Source of the DNA: Puccinia triticina
Lineage: Eukaryota > Basidiomycota > Pucciniomycetes > Pucciniales > Pucciniaceae
DNA length: 64,000 bases
Assembly: GCF_026914185.1 (NCBI RefSeq)
Contig: NC_070569.1
Span: 4,154,001 to 4,218,000 of the forward strand
Direction of reading: 5' to 3'
This document shows positions 37,445 to 46,462 of the stretch, piece after piece. Both the position numbers and the translations under genes were made by a program. The stretch's first letter is position 1, and each line of letters starts with the position of its first letter. The notes under the pieces are model-generated. The model did no database searches, was not told where the DNA came from, and saw only the letters and a list, made by a program, of their open reading frames with translations.

Positions 37445-38917
37445 GTGAGCCCCACTCTATATTGTGGTTTTACACCCTTACATACAAATTATAACATCAT
37501 TACAAACACTTACACATCAGCTACATCACCATAACCCTTTAAGCCACCTGTTCAAAGTAGGCTATCTTTTGATACACCCCCACTATCACTACATAAACCT
37601 TCCAATCTAAGATTGGGGGCTTGTTTTAGTGTCTAGTGACCCAGGAAAGGCAGAGTTTACCTCATACATCCCTTTCCGCAACCAGCAAAAGGTTCTCAGG
37701 AACACTTTTGAGCTTTACAACCGTCTCTGCAGGCATGTCAAGAGACTAGTGTTCATGCATAACTTGAAACACGCTGCCAAAAGCTGTGAAAGAGTGAACT
37801 GGACTGAAGCTTTGGTGGCTCTATCATCATGCCACATGGTTAGATGAAACAATCATGTGTACTGATTCTCATAGTCTCTTAACCGACTTTACCATTGAAC
37901 CTAATGCATCTTTGCCAAGACCGATTTTTCCGTGCGCCAAACAAGAAAGAAACCACAACAAGGAAAGTTTACGGGATTAGTATTACCAGGTTACCAAGCA
38001 TGCCCGGAAAGCGTGAACTCAGGAGTCCTCAGCATTTCAAGGTACGGTCCGGCTAGACCCAACCTTGCCAAGAACCCTTGGCACACTGATAGATACAGTA
38101 GCTTGGCTTCTTTGTGGAGAAGAAAAATAAGGCTTTTCAAGGACCTCCGGGGAGCTATTTGTACAGAACCAGCTCACCGGGACTCTTGGACTGTCTTGGC
38201 TTTGTACCCATTCTGCGCTTTGGCAAGTGGGTACAAGACCAGCTCGCCCTACCAGTACATATGCCGGCTTGCCAATGACCGCCGGCAAGCTGTTAATGTG
38301 CCTCAACATGCTAAGGACTCCCAGAAAGCTGTAAGCTCACGCTTTCCAACGGCTCCTAGATAGCTCAACCGCCAGACTTTTCCGGGAGCCCTTTGCCAGC
38401 ATTTTGTGCTCGCCTAAGGCTCTCAAAGAGCTGGTTTGGTACCCGGGCACCGGCCATAGCTATCTGGGTGAGCTGGGACTGTGGGAAATACTATCACACT
38501 GCAAAAAAATACCTACAGCTTGAAAAAGGAAAAGAAAAAAACACATGTGAACACGGAAGACCGCCTGTACAAGCGGAAAACAGGGTTTTTGCTAGCAAGG
38601 CCCTTCTTTTGATCAACTTTTATATTCAATTTGATACCATTCTGATAACTTTAATCTCTTGGAAACCAGATTTATGATTATGGCATATTTATCTGACCAA
38701 AACACAACACCTCAGAAGATTCAATCCTACATGATGAAATTTCTGCACAATACCCAGGCAAAGTGAATGGAATAATTAGTTTATTCATAATCTTTTTCAA
38801 TACAATTGTCATGAATTTAATCCTTCAGAAACTGAAGTTATTATTATCATTATTGTCAGTATCTTCCCTGGGGCCTGAACACAATATATAGGACTGTAGA
38901 GACTGTAAAATGAAGAT
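37445..38917. other. Element interior without a supported gene
   Basis: An open frame at 37629-37847 (FTSYIPFRNQQKVLRNTFEL) has no ATG start and no recognised domain. The stretch 37920-38400 has several mid-length frames without clear coding character. It is probably decayed coding sequence of the large element. Confidence 0.4.
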
Positions 38918-39002
38918 GTTTCTGGTGAGAGTCAAACTCACAACCTCAGCTATGCTGAGACACATACTAGAGTGCTGCCTTTACCAACTAGGCTACAGAC
39001 GC
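38918..39002 (-). tRNA. tRNA-like sequence with long variable arm (degenerate)
   Basis: Read on the minus strand, this 85-nt stretch has a D arm GCCT-AGTTGGTAA-AGGC, an A-box-like TAGCCTAGTTGG, a 6-bp variable arm CTCAGC-ATA-GCTGAG and a T arm GTGAG-TTTGACT-CTCAC. The acceptor stem pairs at 5 of 7 positions. The anticodon stem gives only four pairs around an 8-base loop, so the anticodon cannot be read. The long variable arm points to a Leu/Ser-class ancestor. It is probably a pseudogene or the head of a tRNA-derived SINE within the large element. Confidence 0.4.
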
Positions 39003-39166
39003 TTGTGGCTGCCAGCTGGGTGGTTGGTTGGTAGTGCTCATGGGTCGATCCAACAGCCCTCCATACTGTGGTGATACATCATGGTAGCAGACTAACAGAC
39101 AACTCAACAATTCAATGCTACACCGTGTCACCGGATCATCATATGATTTTCTATCTTCACACTGAT

Positions 39167-39588
39167 ATACTATCAACAATGGGAAGTTACATACGTTAAG
39201 ATATCCAGAAGGATTTGAGTAACGTAACTTCCCACCGTTACCAGATAATGTGTTACCGTCATCTGGCAACATTGCGCCTTGGGCCGGTGGGTAACGTAAC
39301 AAAGGGTGTTTTCACCCTCAATACCCGGAAAAATAAAGGAGATAACACGTTAACCGCGTTACCAGAGGTAAAAATGCCATAAGAGGTGGAAAACTCCCCT
39401 TTTTGCGCAGGTTATCCTCCTATAATTGCAAGGGATAACGTAACGAGGCTAGGAAGAGAGGGGAAAAAAATTAAAGAAAACGTAACAGAAGCTTTGCCGC
39501 CGTCATGGTAACGATAACGGCAAGGATTCCGTTACGTTTTTGTTACGCTACCGTTATGGGTAGCGTAACCTCCCATTGTTGATACTAT
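39167..39588. mobile_element. Miniature GTAACG-rich element with target duplication
   Basis: The element spans 39174-39581 (408 bp). Its ends are CAACAATGGGAAGTTAC and, inverted, CAACAATGGGAGGTTAC. ATACTAT flanks it exactly on both sides (39167-39173, 39582-39588). The interior is full of GTAACG/CGTTAC words (more than ten), which may be binding repeats. It has no coding capacity. Confidence 0.8.
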
Positions 39589-41890
39589 TTACCACTTGAA
39601 TCCTCCACAACACAAATTTATAAATATTACTCGTAAATGCCCACGCCTCATAGAACCAATTTTTTAGCATACACAAGGCCTTCATTTGATGAATTCTTTG
39701 AGATAATGTTTGATAAAAAATCATAAGGAGATGCATATTCAATGTGATATAGTTTTTACATGATTAGTCCACCAGAAAAATGCCATGATTTTGATAGTTT
39801 CTATTGAAAAGGGTCAAATTGCTTGCTAGGTCACATTTTGGTGTAGTTAAAAGCTATGCAGATTGATTCTCCCAAAGTGTTTATTATCTGTTTAAACTTT
39901 GCAAGAAAGTATCACATGCTTTGGAATGAAGAGACAGCATTGAGTATAACTGAAACAAGAATTGCCCACGTGAAATAGAATTGGACACTGGAAGTTGGGT
40001 ATAATATTTGAAGAGCACATATATTTTAGTGGTCACATGGGTCTCATCCAGCCATATTGAGGGTTCCAGAGGAGTTATTATGTGTTTATGACCATCATGG
40101 AATAAATCTCATGCTTTTGAATGAAGAAAAAGCATTGATTATAAGTTATAACTGAAACAGCAATTTCCTGCCTGCTGCATGTTTTTGAAAAAATTTACAC
40201 ACATCAAGTGGGTGAAAGATCAATTTCAATTATACTTAATAAATTTTCTCCCTTAAAAAGCAAGGATACTGTTTGTGATGGTCATGGATAAAGCATAGAT
40301 GCTTTGAAATCATCAATCTAGCTTGGGTAGACCCATACCAGTTGGTATTACCAAGATGTGCCCACTGGAATATATGTTTTCCTCAAATATAGACAATTGC
40401 CAGCCAATTCTTATTTCACTTACGCTCAATGCTTTCTCTTCATTCCAAAAAAATTAAAATGGTGACTTATTTTGTGATGGTTATAGACAAAGAATAAATT
40501 CTTTGAAAACATCAATCTAGCTGGGGTACACCCAGGCCATACCAACCAACATGTGACCCAGCAAGGACTTTGGCACTGTTTGATGAAATCAACAAAATCA
40601 AGACTTGTTCCTGGTGGAATAATCATACAAAAACTATATCAAATTGAGTATATATACCCATATTAATTATCCTCAATTTTTTTAAAGAATTTATTCATGT
40701 ATCCAATGAAATCCTTGTGCAAACTAGAAAAAAAATAGCTCCATTGAGATCACTACTAATACGCATAAATCTGTGTCATGGATGAGTGAATTAATAAAAA
40801 GGGTATCAACGTGAAGATACAACATTGTACATAAAGACTTTTTATTTTCTAATGTGTATGCAAAAAACCAGGCGTGTAGCATTGGATTTGGAGGTCTTTT
40901 CTGAAGTTTGCAACTGTGGGGTATGCACAGTTGACTATTTCTCTCTGCACTTCCTTGCTTCTTGGTGTTTCTAGTCTTCCAAGATTCTTTATATTCAACC
41001 AGCTTCTCTTGACACCTCAGCCTCATCACTCATCTCCATCTTCAACAGCCGTCGCATTGCCTGTTGTTCTGCTGTGGTGATTTATATAGGCATGTGTGGT
41101 AGAATGTCCACTCGGGGATAGCGCGGGCGGGAATGCACAGAGTGGCCCAGGCAGAGTGCATTCCGGTGACATAAGCACTGAGGATGATGTCAGAGAAGCA
41201 TGCTAATAAAGCTTACGGAAAGTCACGCGCGGATGGAATACACGGATTGCGGATTGCAGATTTCAGATTGGGTATTTGGACCGGAGCGGAAAGACAGGGC
41301 TGGACTGCGGCAGACTACACATGTGGACTGGTAGCAGCGGCGCGTCAGCCAAAGCGGGTTCCACCAGCAGTTGAAACTGGGGCGGAGGCGGTGGTGAGAA
41401 ACTGACTGGTGGGGGCTAGACAGAGGACGGTGGGAGGGCAAGCGTCGGAGAGGAGCGGAGTCTGGGACAATGAAGTGCGGGAAGCGGAGCTGAAGGACTA
41501 GTGCGGGAAAGTGTTGGATCTGCAGGATCGGGTGGGAATGGTGACAAGCATGGAGGAGGGCTCACAGTTTCTCTTCTCTTTTCCCTTATCCTATGATCCT
41601 ATCATCTTACGGATTACTCATTATTGTACTTAGACTTAGGACATACTTAAGTATTAGGAGAGTTATACGGACCTTAACTTTACTTACAGAGTTACTTGCG
41701 GAGAGCAGAGCTTTAGCCACTTGCGGATTATTATGGCTCAGAGAGGAGCGCTGAAGGCTAGCGGAGAGTAGTAGTGCGGAGCCGAGTTACCAATAATCAC
41801 ACAGCCCGGACACATATATTCTTGAAGAAGGCGGTTAGCAGACATTTCCACTGACATACCAGTCTTTATTCTCACACCACTCAAGCTCCG
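39589..41890. other. Element interior, AT-rich then GC-rich, no gene
   Basis: 39600-40980 is AT-rich with no open gene; two related stretches (GATGGTCATGGATAAAGC at about 40277 and GATGGTTATAGACAAAG at about 40476) show internal duplication. 41095-41870 is GC-rich with GCGGA-type words and starts TGTGGTAGAATGTCCACTC. It could be a solo LTR ending near the GGACACA at 41816 or the AGCAGACA near 41846, but no target duplication was found. Confidence 0.4.
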
Positions 41891-42190
41891 ATGCCGCCCA
41901 GGAGGAACCAAACTGATCTATATAAGTTCCATTATTGCTCTCAACTCCCAGTAACAGAAACCCGCTCACAAAGAAAAGCCCGGCTCAATTGTCTAAAAAG
42001 AACCAAGGCAGAAGTTGGCAACCGTTCCAGGCAAACCAATGGTGTGACCAGTCAAAATCAAAACACAGAGGAATCAGCAGCTCCCTCCCACCCAAATCCA
42101 GGAAATGACAAACACGAAATGTTGGGTTTCAGCAAGAACTCACCCTGGGAAGATACTGGCGAGATCATGAATGAAGAAGCTGCCGCTTGA
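41891..42190 (+). CDS. Small hypothetical protein in the large element
   Basis: An ATG-initiated frame of 99 codons begins MPPRRNQTDLYKFHYCSQLP and is hydrophilic, with a basic segment SQRKARLNCLKRTKAE. I do not recognise it. It lies in the right part of the large element and may be the first exon of a gene continuing into the frame at 42853. Confidence 0.4.
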   Translation: MPPRRNQTDLYKFHYCSQLPVTETRSQRKARLNCLKRTKAEVGNRSRQTNGVTSQNQNTEESAAPSHPNPGNDKHEMLGFSKNSPWEDTGEIMNEEAAA

Positions 42191-42852
42191 CTCACTCATA
42201 TTTGATCTTTTCACCAACAGCTCATTTAACAGAAAAAACATTGTAATTGGACCAATGTAATGGGAGCTTTGTTCCCTGTATACCTCCATTTGAAAAAACA
42301 GACCTTGAATTGGACCCTTTCCTGCACTTTTGACAATTTTTCATCCCTTGTTTGCAACTGCCCACCAGGAAGGTGCAAGCCTCGCGAGGTTGACATGATT
42401 GACTTAATAGGTAGATAAATTTTAGCTTTTGAGATGGTGCGTTGCTTCTTAACTGATTGTGTCATATTGTTTTGTTGCTGTAGGCCAGAAGAGGGCTAAA
42501 TTTGTGTTTTGCGCTTGCACCCCAGATCCAGTCTGCTTATTTGCAAACAGATACTTGTTGTAGACTCTCATTTTCCCTCAGACATCTTTCTTTGTCCAGC
42601 TCCTGAATTTCTATGACTTGCTTTGAAATTTCTGCAACACACATACGGCATCATTCTGTAAGGTTTTACAGCAATGGAATGAATCCATTTTGAAAAGGTT
42701 ATCTGTTGATAAATCAACCAGGGTAAGCTGCTAAATCTTTTAATGCTTGGTTCCATTGAATTTCATCCCGCCCGACATATTTTCTATCCCCGAGAGCTCC
42801 GGCGAAATTTAGTGGCATCAATTGATGTGTACCATAATCTGAAGAGCATGCA

Positions 42853-43332
42853 ATGCAATCTAGTCCACACCGTTGTGGTGGTCAACCCGGTAGTCAACTC
42901 ATTTTTCAGTCCCGAATTTCACCGGCGCTCAACTCAGATACTGTTAGTGAGAAGCTCAAATCTGATTTTGAAGATTTCTTTGGCAAGGTGACCTATCAGA
43001 GCAGGAAAATTGTTGGTGATGAGCTGGAATCCGTCCAGAAGGAGCACAAAGATTTGCTCCTAACGTGGCACCAGTCAGTTGAAGAAGTCCTATTGCTAGG
43101 ATTTGTGAATCACAGCATCTTACCCAATGAGTGGTTTGCTCTGGTTCAATTCCTCCAACAAAGCACTGTGAAAGACTTCATTGAAGATAGTGTGGATCTG
43201 CTATTAGAAGAAACTTTCCTCAATGATCAAGACTCGGATGGAGACTCCCTGGATGAAGAAGCAAACAACACTGCAAATCCCTTGGAACACAGATTGCCTG
43301 ATGAAGATGATGGCCAGCCTGGCAAAATTTAA
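42853..43332 (+). CDS. Hypothetical acidic protein in the large element
   Basis: An open frame of 159 codons contains SEKLKSDFEDFFGKVTYQSR, EEVLLLGFVNHSILPNEWFA and an acidic tail (NDQDSDGDSLDEEANN). It is well-behaved coding sequence with probable helices but no recognised domain. It ends about 530 bp before the right inverted end of the element, so it is probably one of the element's own genes. The true start may be in an upstream exon. Confidence 0.5.
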   Translation: MQSSPHRCGGQPGSQLIFQSRISPALNSDTVSEKLKSDFEDFFGKVTYQSRKIVGDELESVQKEHKDLLLTWHQSVEEVLLLGFVNHSILPNEWFALVQFLQQSTVKDFIEDSVDLLLEETFLNDQDSDGDSLDEEANNTANPLEHRLPDEDDGQPGKI

Positions 43333-44066
43333 TAATAAATACAGCTTATTAGTTTTGTTCTTTTTGTTATCCCTGTTTTTTTTCTGCTTGTTATCATCAT
43401 CAATTTTATAATTCAAATATATGTGCGCATCACAAAACAAAAATGATAATAATCTGTTTGATTCAGGATATAAAGCCTAGACCTAGAATTTGGCAATACA
43501 AGAGGAGGAACAAGTAGATATTTTTGGTGCAGTGTGGAACGGGGTGATGGGAGTGTGATGACCCTAATAGATGAGTTGTATAATTGGACACCGGTGGGTG
43601 ATCCTTGCCGTTGCATGCAACTTAGGGCCTGTACCATAGGGCATGAACATTGGAATTTTCCAAATTTATTTGGCTCAAAATTTCTTGGGACAAAAACTGA
43701 GCCTGGCCAAAATGTAGGCTTGAGCCTAAATGTGAAGAATTTCAACATTTGAACCCTCTGCTAGTTTTCAATTTTTGTGTACAGGGCAAAAAAAGTTGAA
43801 ATTTTTCAAAATTGAGGCCCATGGTACAGGCCCTTACACAATGACTTGTTTTTTTTTGCGGACAAAGGTTTGGAGTGTAGAGCCGCGATTTGGAGTGTAG
43901 GCGCGCTGTGGGGTGACAGATGGACAATGGACTTGTAAAAGTTGCGCGGGATTGAAGCGGGTTTCAGAGCAAGCAGGATTCAACACATTTTGTGAACTTT
44001 GCTAAGTCCCTTGATCGGAGGCGCGCGAGCGCTGTCGCAAAGCAACCCTCCGAAGGAGGGACTTAC

Positions 44067-44603
44067 GCCCTACCTTGCAAAACAGTAGGCAGCAGAAATC
44101 CCATTTGGCTGGGGAAAATTTTCAAAATCTTCAACTCTTGATATCTCAACTCAAGTAAAAGCCATTGAAAATCTGAGCAGACAGATTTGTCCGCCTACAT
44201 CTGCCCTTTCACTTTCCACCTTCCTGAAGTCGGATACCTCCAAAAACACTCTTGAATCCCAAATGAAACAAAAAGGAGTTCATGGGTTTTGGGAGGGCAT
44301 TGTTCAAACAGGCCTTGGTCAAAGCCATAATTTTGACACCTGTCAAAACCTAGCAGCTCTTATTTTTTTTTTAAAAAAATCAAGCTCATGTGTTACAGGT
44401 AAAAGAAAGATACCAGCAGAGAGCCATGCTTCTTGGCTATCTCTTGAAGCAGCTGACTTGGCCCCAGCTGCCCTTGCGTAGCCTCAAAGTCAATGGAGGG
44501 ACAAGCAAAAAAGGCTGAAAACAGACATCTGCTGCCTACTCTTTTGCAAGGTAGGGCATAAGTCCCTCCTTCAAAGGGTCGCTTTGCGACAGCACTCGCG
44601 CCA
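44067..44603. repeat. Inverted pair of element ends
   Basis: The module TTTTGCAAGGTAGGGC.TAAGTCCCTCC occurs on the minus strand at about 44053-44092 and on the plus strand at about 44542-44573. CTGCTGCCTACT extends the match on the inner side. The two ends face each other across about 450 bp, so a second element end lies back to back with the large element. Confidence 0.6.
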
Positions 44604-44999
44604 AAGACTAGCACAGTGGTATTCGTTGTTTTTTTTTGGGACCTTTGAATACTGATTTGTTGAATATTCAAATATTCAGAGATATTCGACGGAAAAACTT
44701 CCAAAATACATTAAAAACACCAAAAAATTACATTTTTTGTGTTTTTGACTTCTTTTGGCCCATTTCTGGGCCATACATTTTTGAGGAGGTCATCTGTCAA
44801 AATTATCATGGTGCCAAAGATGCTTACAATATTGCCGGAGGCATATCTCATAATGGCGGACGCACTACATATTCAGAGTGCCGGTGTAAGACTCAAAAGT
44901 GGTTGTGAAACCCTTTTGCTGAATGGAGAAGGGGATGATGGAGGTGCAAACTCTGCCCTTCTATGCTATCAGTCAACAAGACCCACCAAGCTATGCTTG

Positions 45000-45740
45000 G
45001 CAGGTTTTAATCAAGTGATAGGTCTGGTCTAATTCCAGATGAAGTTGTTTGATGACAGGTATGTGAGATTTGAGAGTGAGTTCAGTAGTTATTTGCAAAT
45101 ATACGGGATGTAGTGATGTGTGGTGGTGATGGTAAGTGTGAAGGGTGGTATGTAAATAACTGGTGAGTACTGAGCTGAGGAGCTGACAACTGGGGAGGAG
45201 AGAGCTCCTTATATAGACAAAAGTGGAGCCCCAGAGGGGCTTGTGGGTTAGGGTTTCAACTAATCTAGACAACAGTGTGGGGGATTTTAGCTGGTGGGAG
45301 TAGTTACAAATGATGTCATAATATGTCAAGGGTACATAAATGATGTCAGAAGAATGCAGTAGGGCCGCATGAAGGCTGCGTAAAGTGACAGTAGACTGCA
45401 TGAGTTGACAGGTGGATGCAGGGGGTGCATAAATGAAGTCTGAGGCTGCAGAGTCAGTGTGTGATGACATCATAATATGGAAATAGAAGAGTACTTGATA
45501 ATATGTAATGACTGTAGTCTGATGGGGAGATGTATGTTTGTATCCTGTGATGTGTATAAGCATAATGCTGTGATCCTTGACTTGAGGCTTGTGACAGGCT
45601 TGTGACTGGGTATGTTGAACGTGTGATGGGTGTCCATTGTCCAAGGAAGTGTAGGTTCCAATCCAGAGGGGCTCCGGTGACGCCTCCAGGGGTGACTAGG
45701 GGTAAAATTGGTCGTGGAATCCATTTCTGGGGTCCATTTG
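45000..45740 (-). repeat. LTR-like repeat (minus orientation)
   Basis: Read on the minus strand it has the same series of motifs as 35545-36338: GGATTCCACGACC, ATGCAG and GACATCATTT words, CAGCTAAAATCCCCCAC, then CTTTTGTCTATATAAGGAGC, a good TATA-type promoter near 45210. The pair is diverged and in opposite orientation, so they are not the two LTRs of a single insertion. Confidence 0.4.
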
Positions 45741-45824
45741 GTGGTATCTTGAGGCCCAGTATGAGTAAATCTGTTGACAAGGAAAAAACTTTTTATTTTC
45801 CCACTTTTCCGTCTACCACACCGG

Positions 45825-45915
45825 ACACACTTTTGATAGTGGCGGACACACTTTTGATAGTGGCAGACGCACTTTTGATGGTGGCGGACACAATTTTAAT
45901 GATAGTGGCAGACGC
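45825..45915. repeat. Short tandem repeat, about 21-bp unit
   Basis: Four imperfect copies of a unit like GATAGTGGCGGACACACTTTT lie side by side. The unit's GGCGGAC word also appears near 44855 in the same inserted element. Confidence 0.7.
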
Positions 45916-46335
45916 AGCACAGCGCGTGCTCTTTTGCGCCCTGCGTGCTTAGCGTTAGCGCAATTGCGCCTATCTGTGTTCACGCTACACTAAAATCTAA
46001 AATGTATCTGTGCTAACGCTACGCTAAAAGCTAAAATAGCTTTGCGCCCTGTGCGCGTAGCGTCAGCGCAGATGCGCGCGATTGCAATAACGCTACGCTA
46101 AAAAAGAGCGCATTTGCACTGCGCTACACTACACTAACAGCTATGGTTAGCGTAGCTGACCCACTTTTGGGCCTTTTCAAACTCAACTGGGGCCTTTGGG
46201 CCCCAGAAAAGCTTGCATTGAGCCATTATTCGAATTTATTCAAATATTTGAGCTTAAATTTGCCCGGGAATTATGCGACTCGAATCGAATACGAATACGA
46301 ATACCCGAATCAATTTGATTTGATGTGCTAGTCTT

Positions 46336-46462
46336 CGCGAGCGCCTCCAATCAAGGGACTTAGCAAAGTTCGCACATTTTGGGGGGACACTCAGCCCACG
46401 ACTGGGCTCCGCGCGCCCAGTCTAACACTGGCTGTTTGGAGGTTGATATTGAGGGACTTCCC
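46336..46462. repeat. Remnant of the large-element end
   Basis: This contains GCGCCTCCAATCAAGGGAC (as near 44005) and CCAGTCTAACACTGGCTGTT, the exact reverse complement of 20 bases at about 33208-33227 in the left end of the large element. It is therefore part of another copy of the same terminal sequence. Confidence 0.6.

Larger units (their letters stand above)
33168..44066. mobile_element. Large (about 10.9 kb) composite element with long inverted ends
   Basis: The first roughly 200 bp (from GACTCCCTCGGAGGGTTGG) recur inverted at about 43860-44066. Shared blocks in the same order are the GGAGGGTTG module, GCTTCAATCCCGCGC followed by ACTTT, and CTCCAAACC. Between them lie a three-exon gene (33434-34593), broken exons, other inserted elements and two more reading frames (41891-42190, 42853-43332). 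The transposase class is unclear; no DDE domain was recognised. Exact ends and target duplication could not be fixed, so the limits are approximate. Confidence 0.55.
44604..46335. mobile_element. Element inserted into the inverted end module
   Basis: This 1732-bp insertion has ends AAGACTAGCACA and its exact inverse. The subterminal regions are rich in GAATA/TATTC words (near 44625-44690 and 46220-46312). It splits the terminal module: on the left the sequence stops at GACAGCACTCGCG, and it resumes on the right with GAGCGCCTCCAATCAAGGG, in the order seen uninterrupted near 44000-44050. It contains the minus-oriented LTR-like repeat, a tandem repeat near 45825-45915 and a GCGTAGCG-rich patch (45930-46150). 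Confidence 0.6.
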
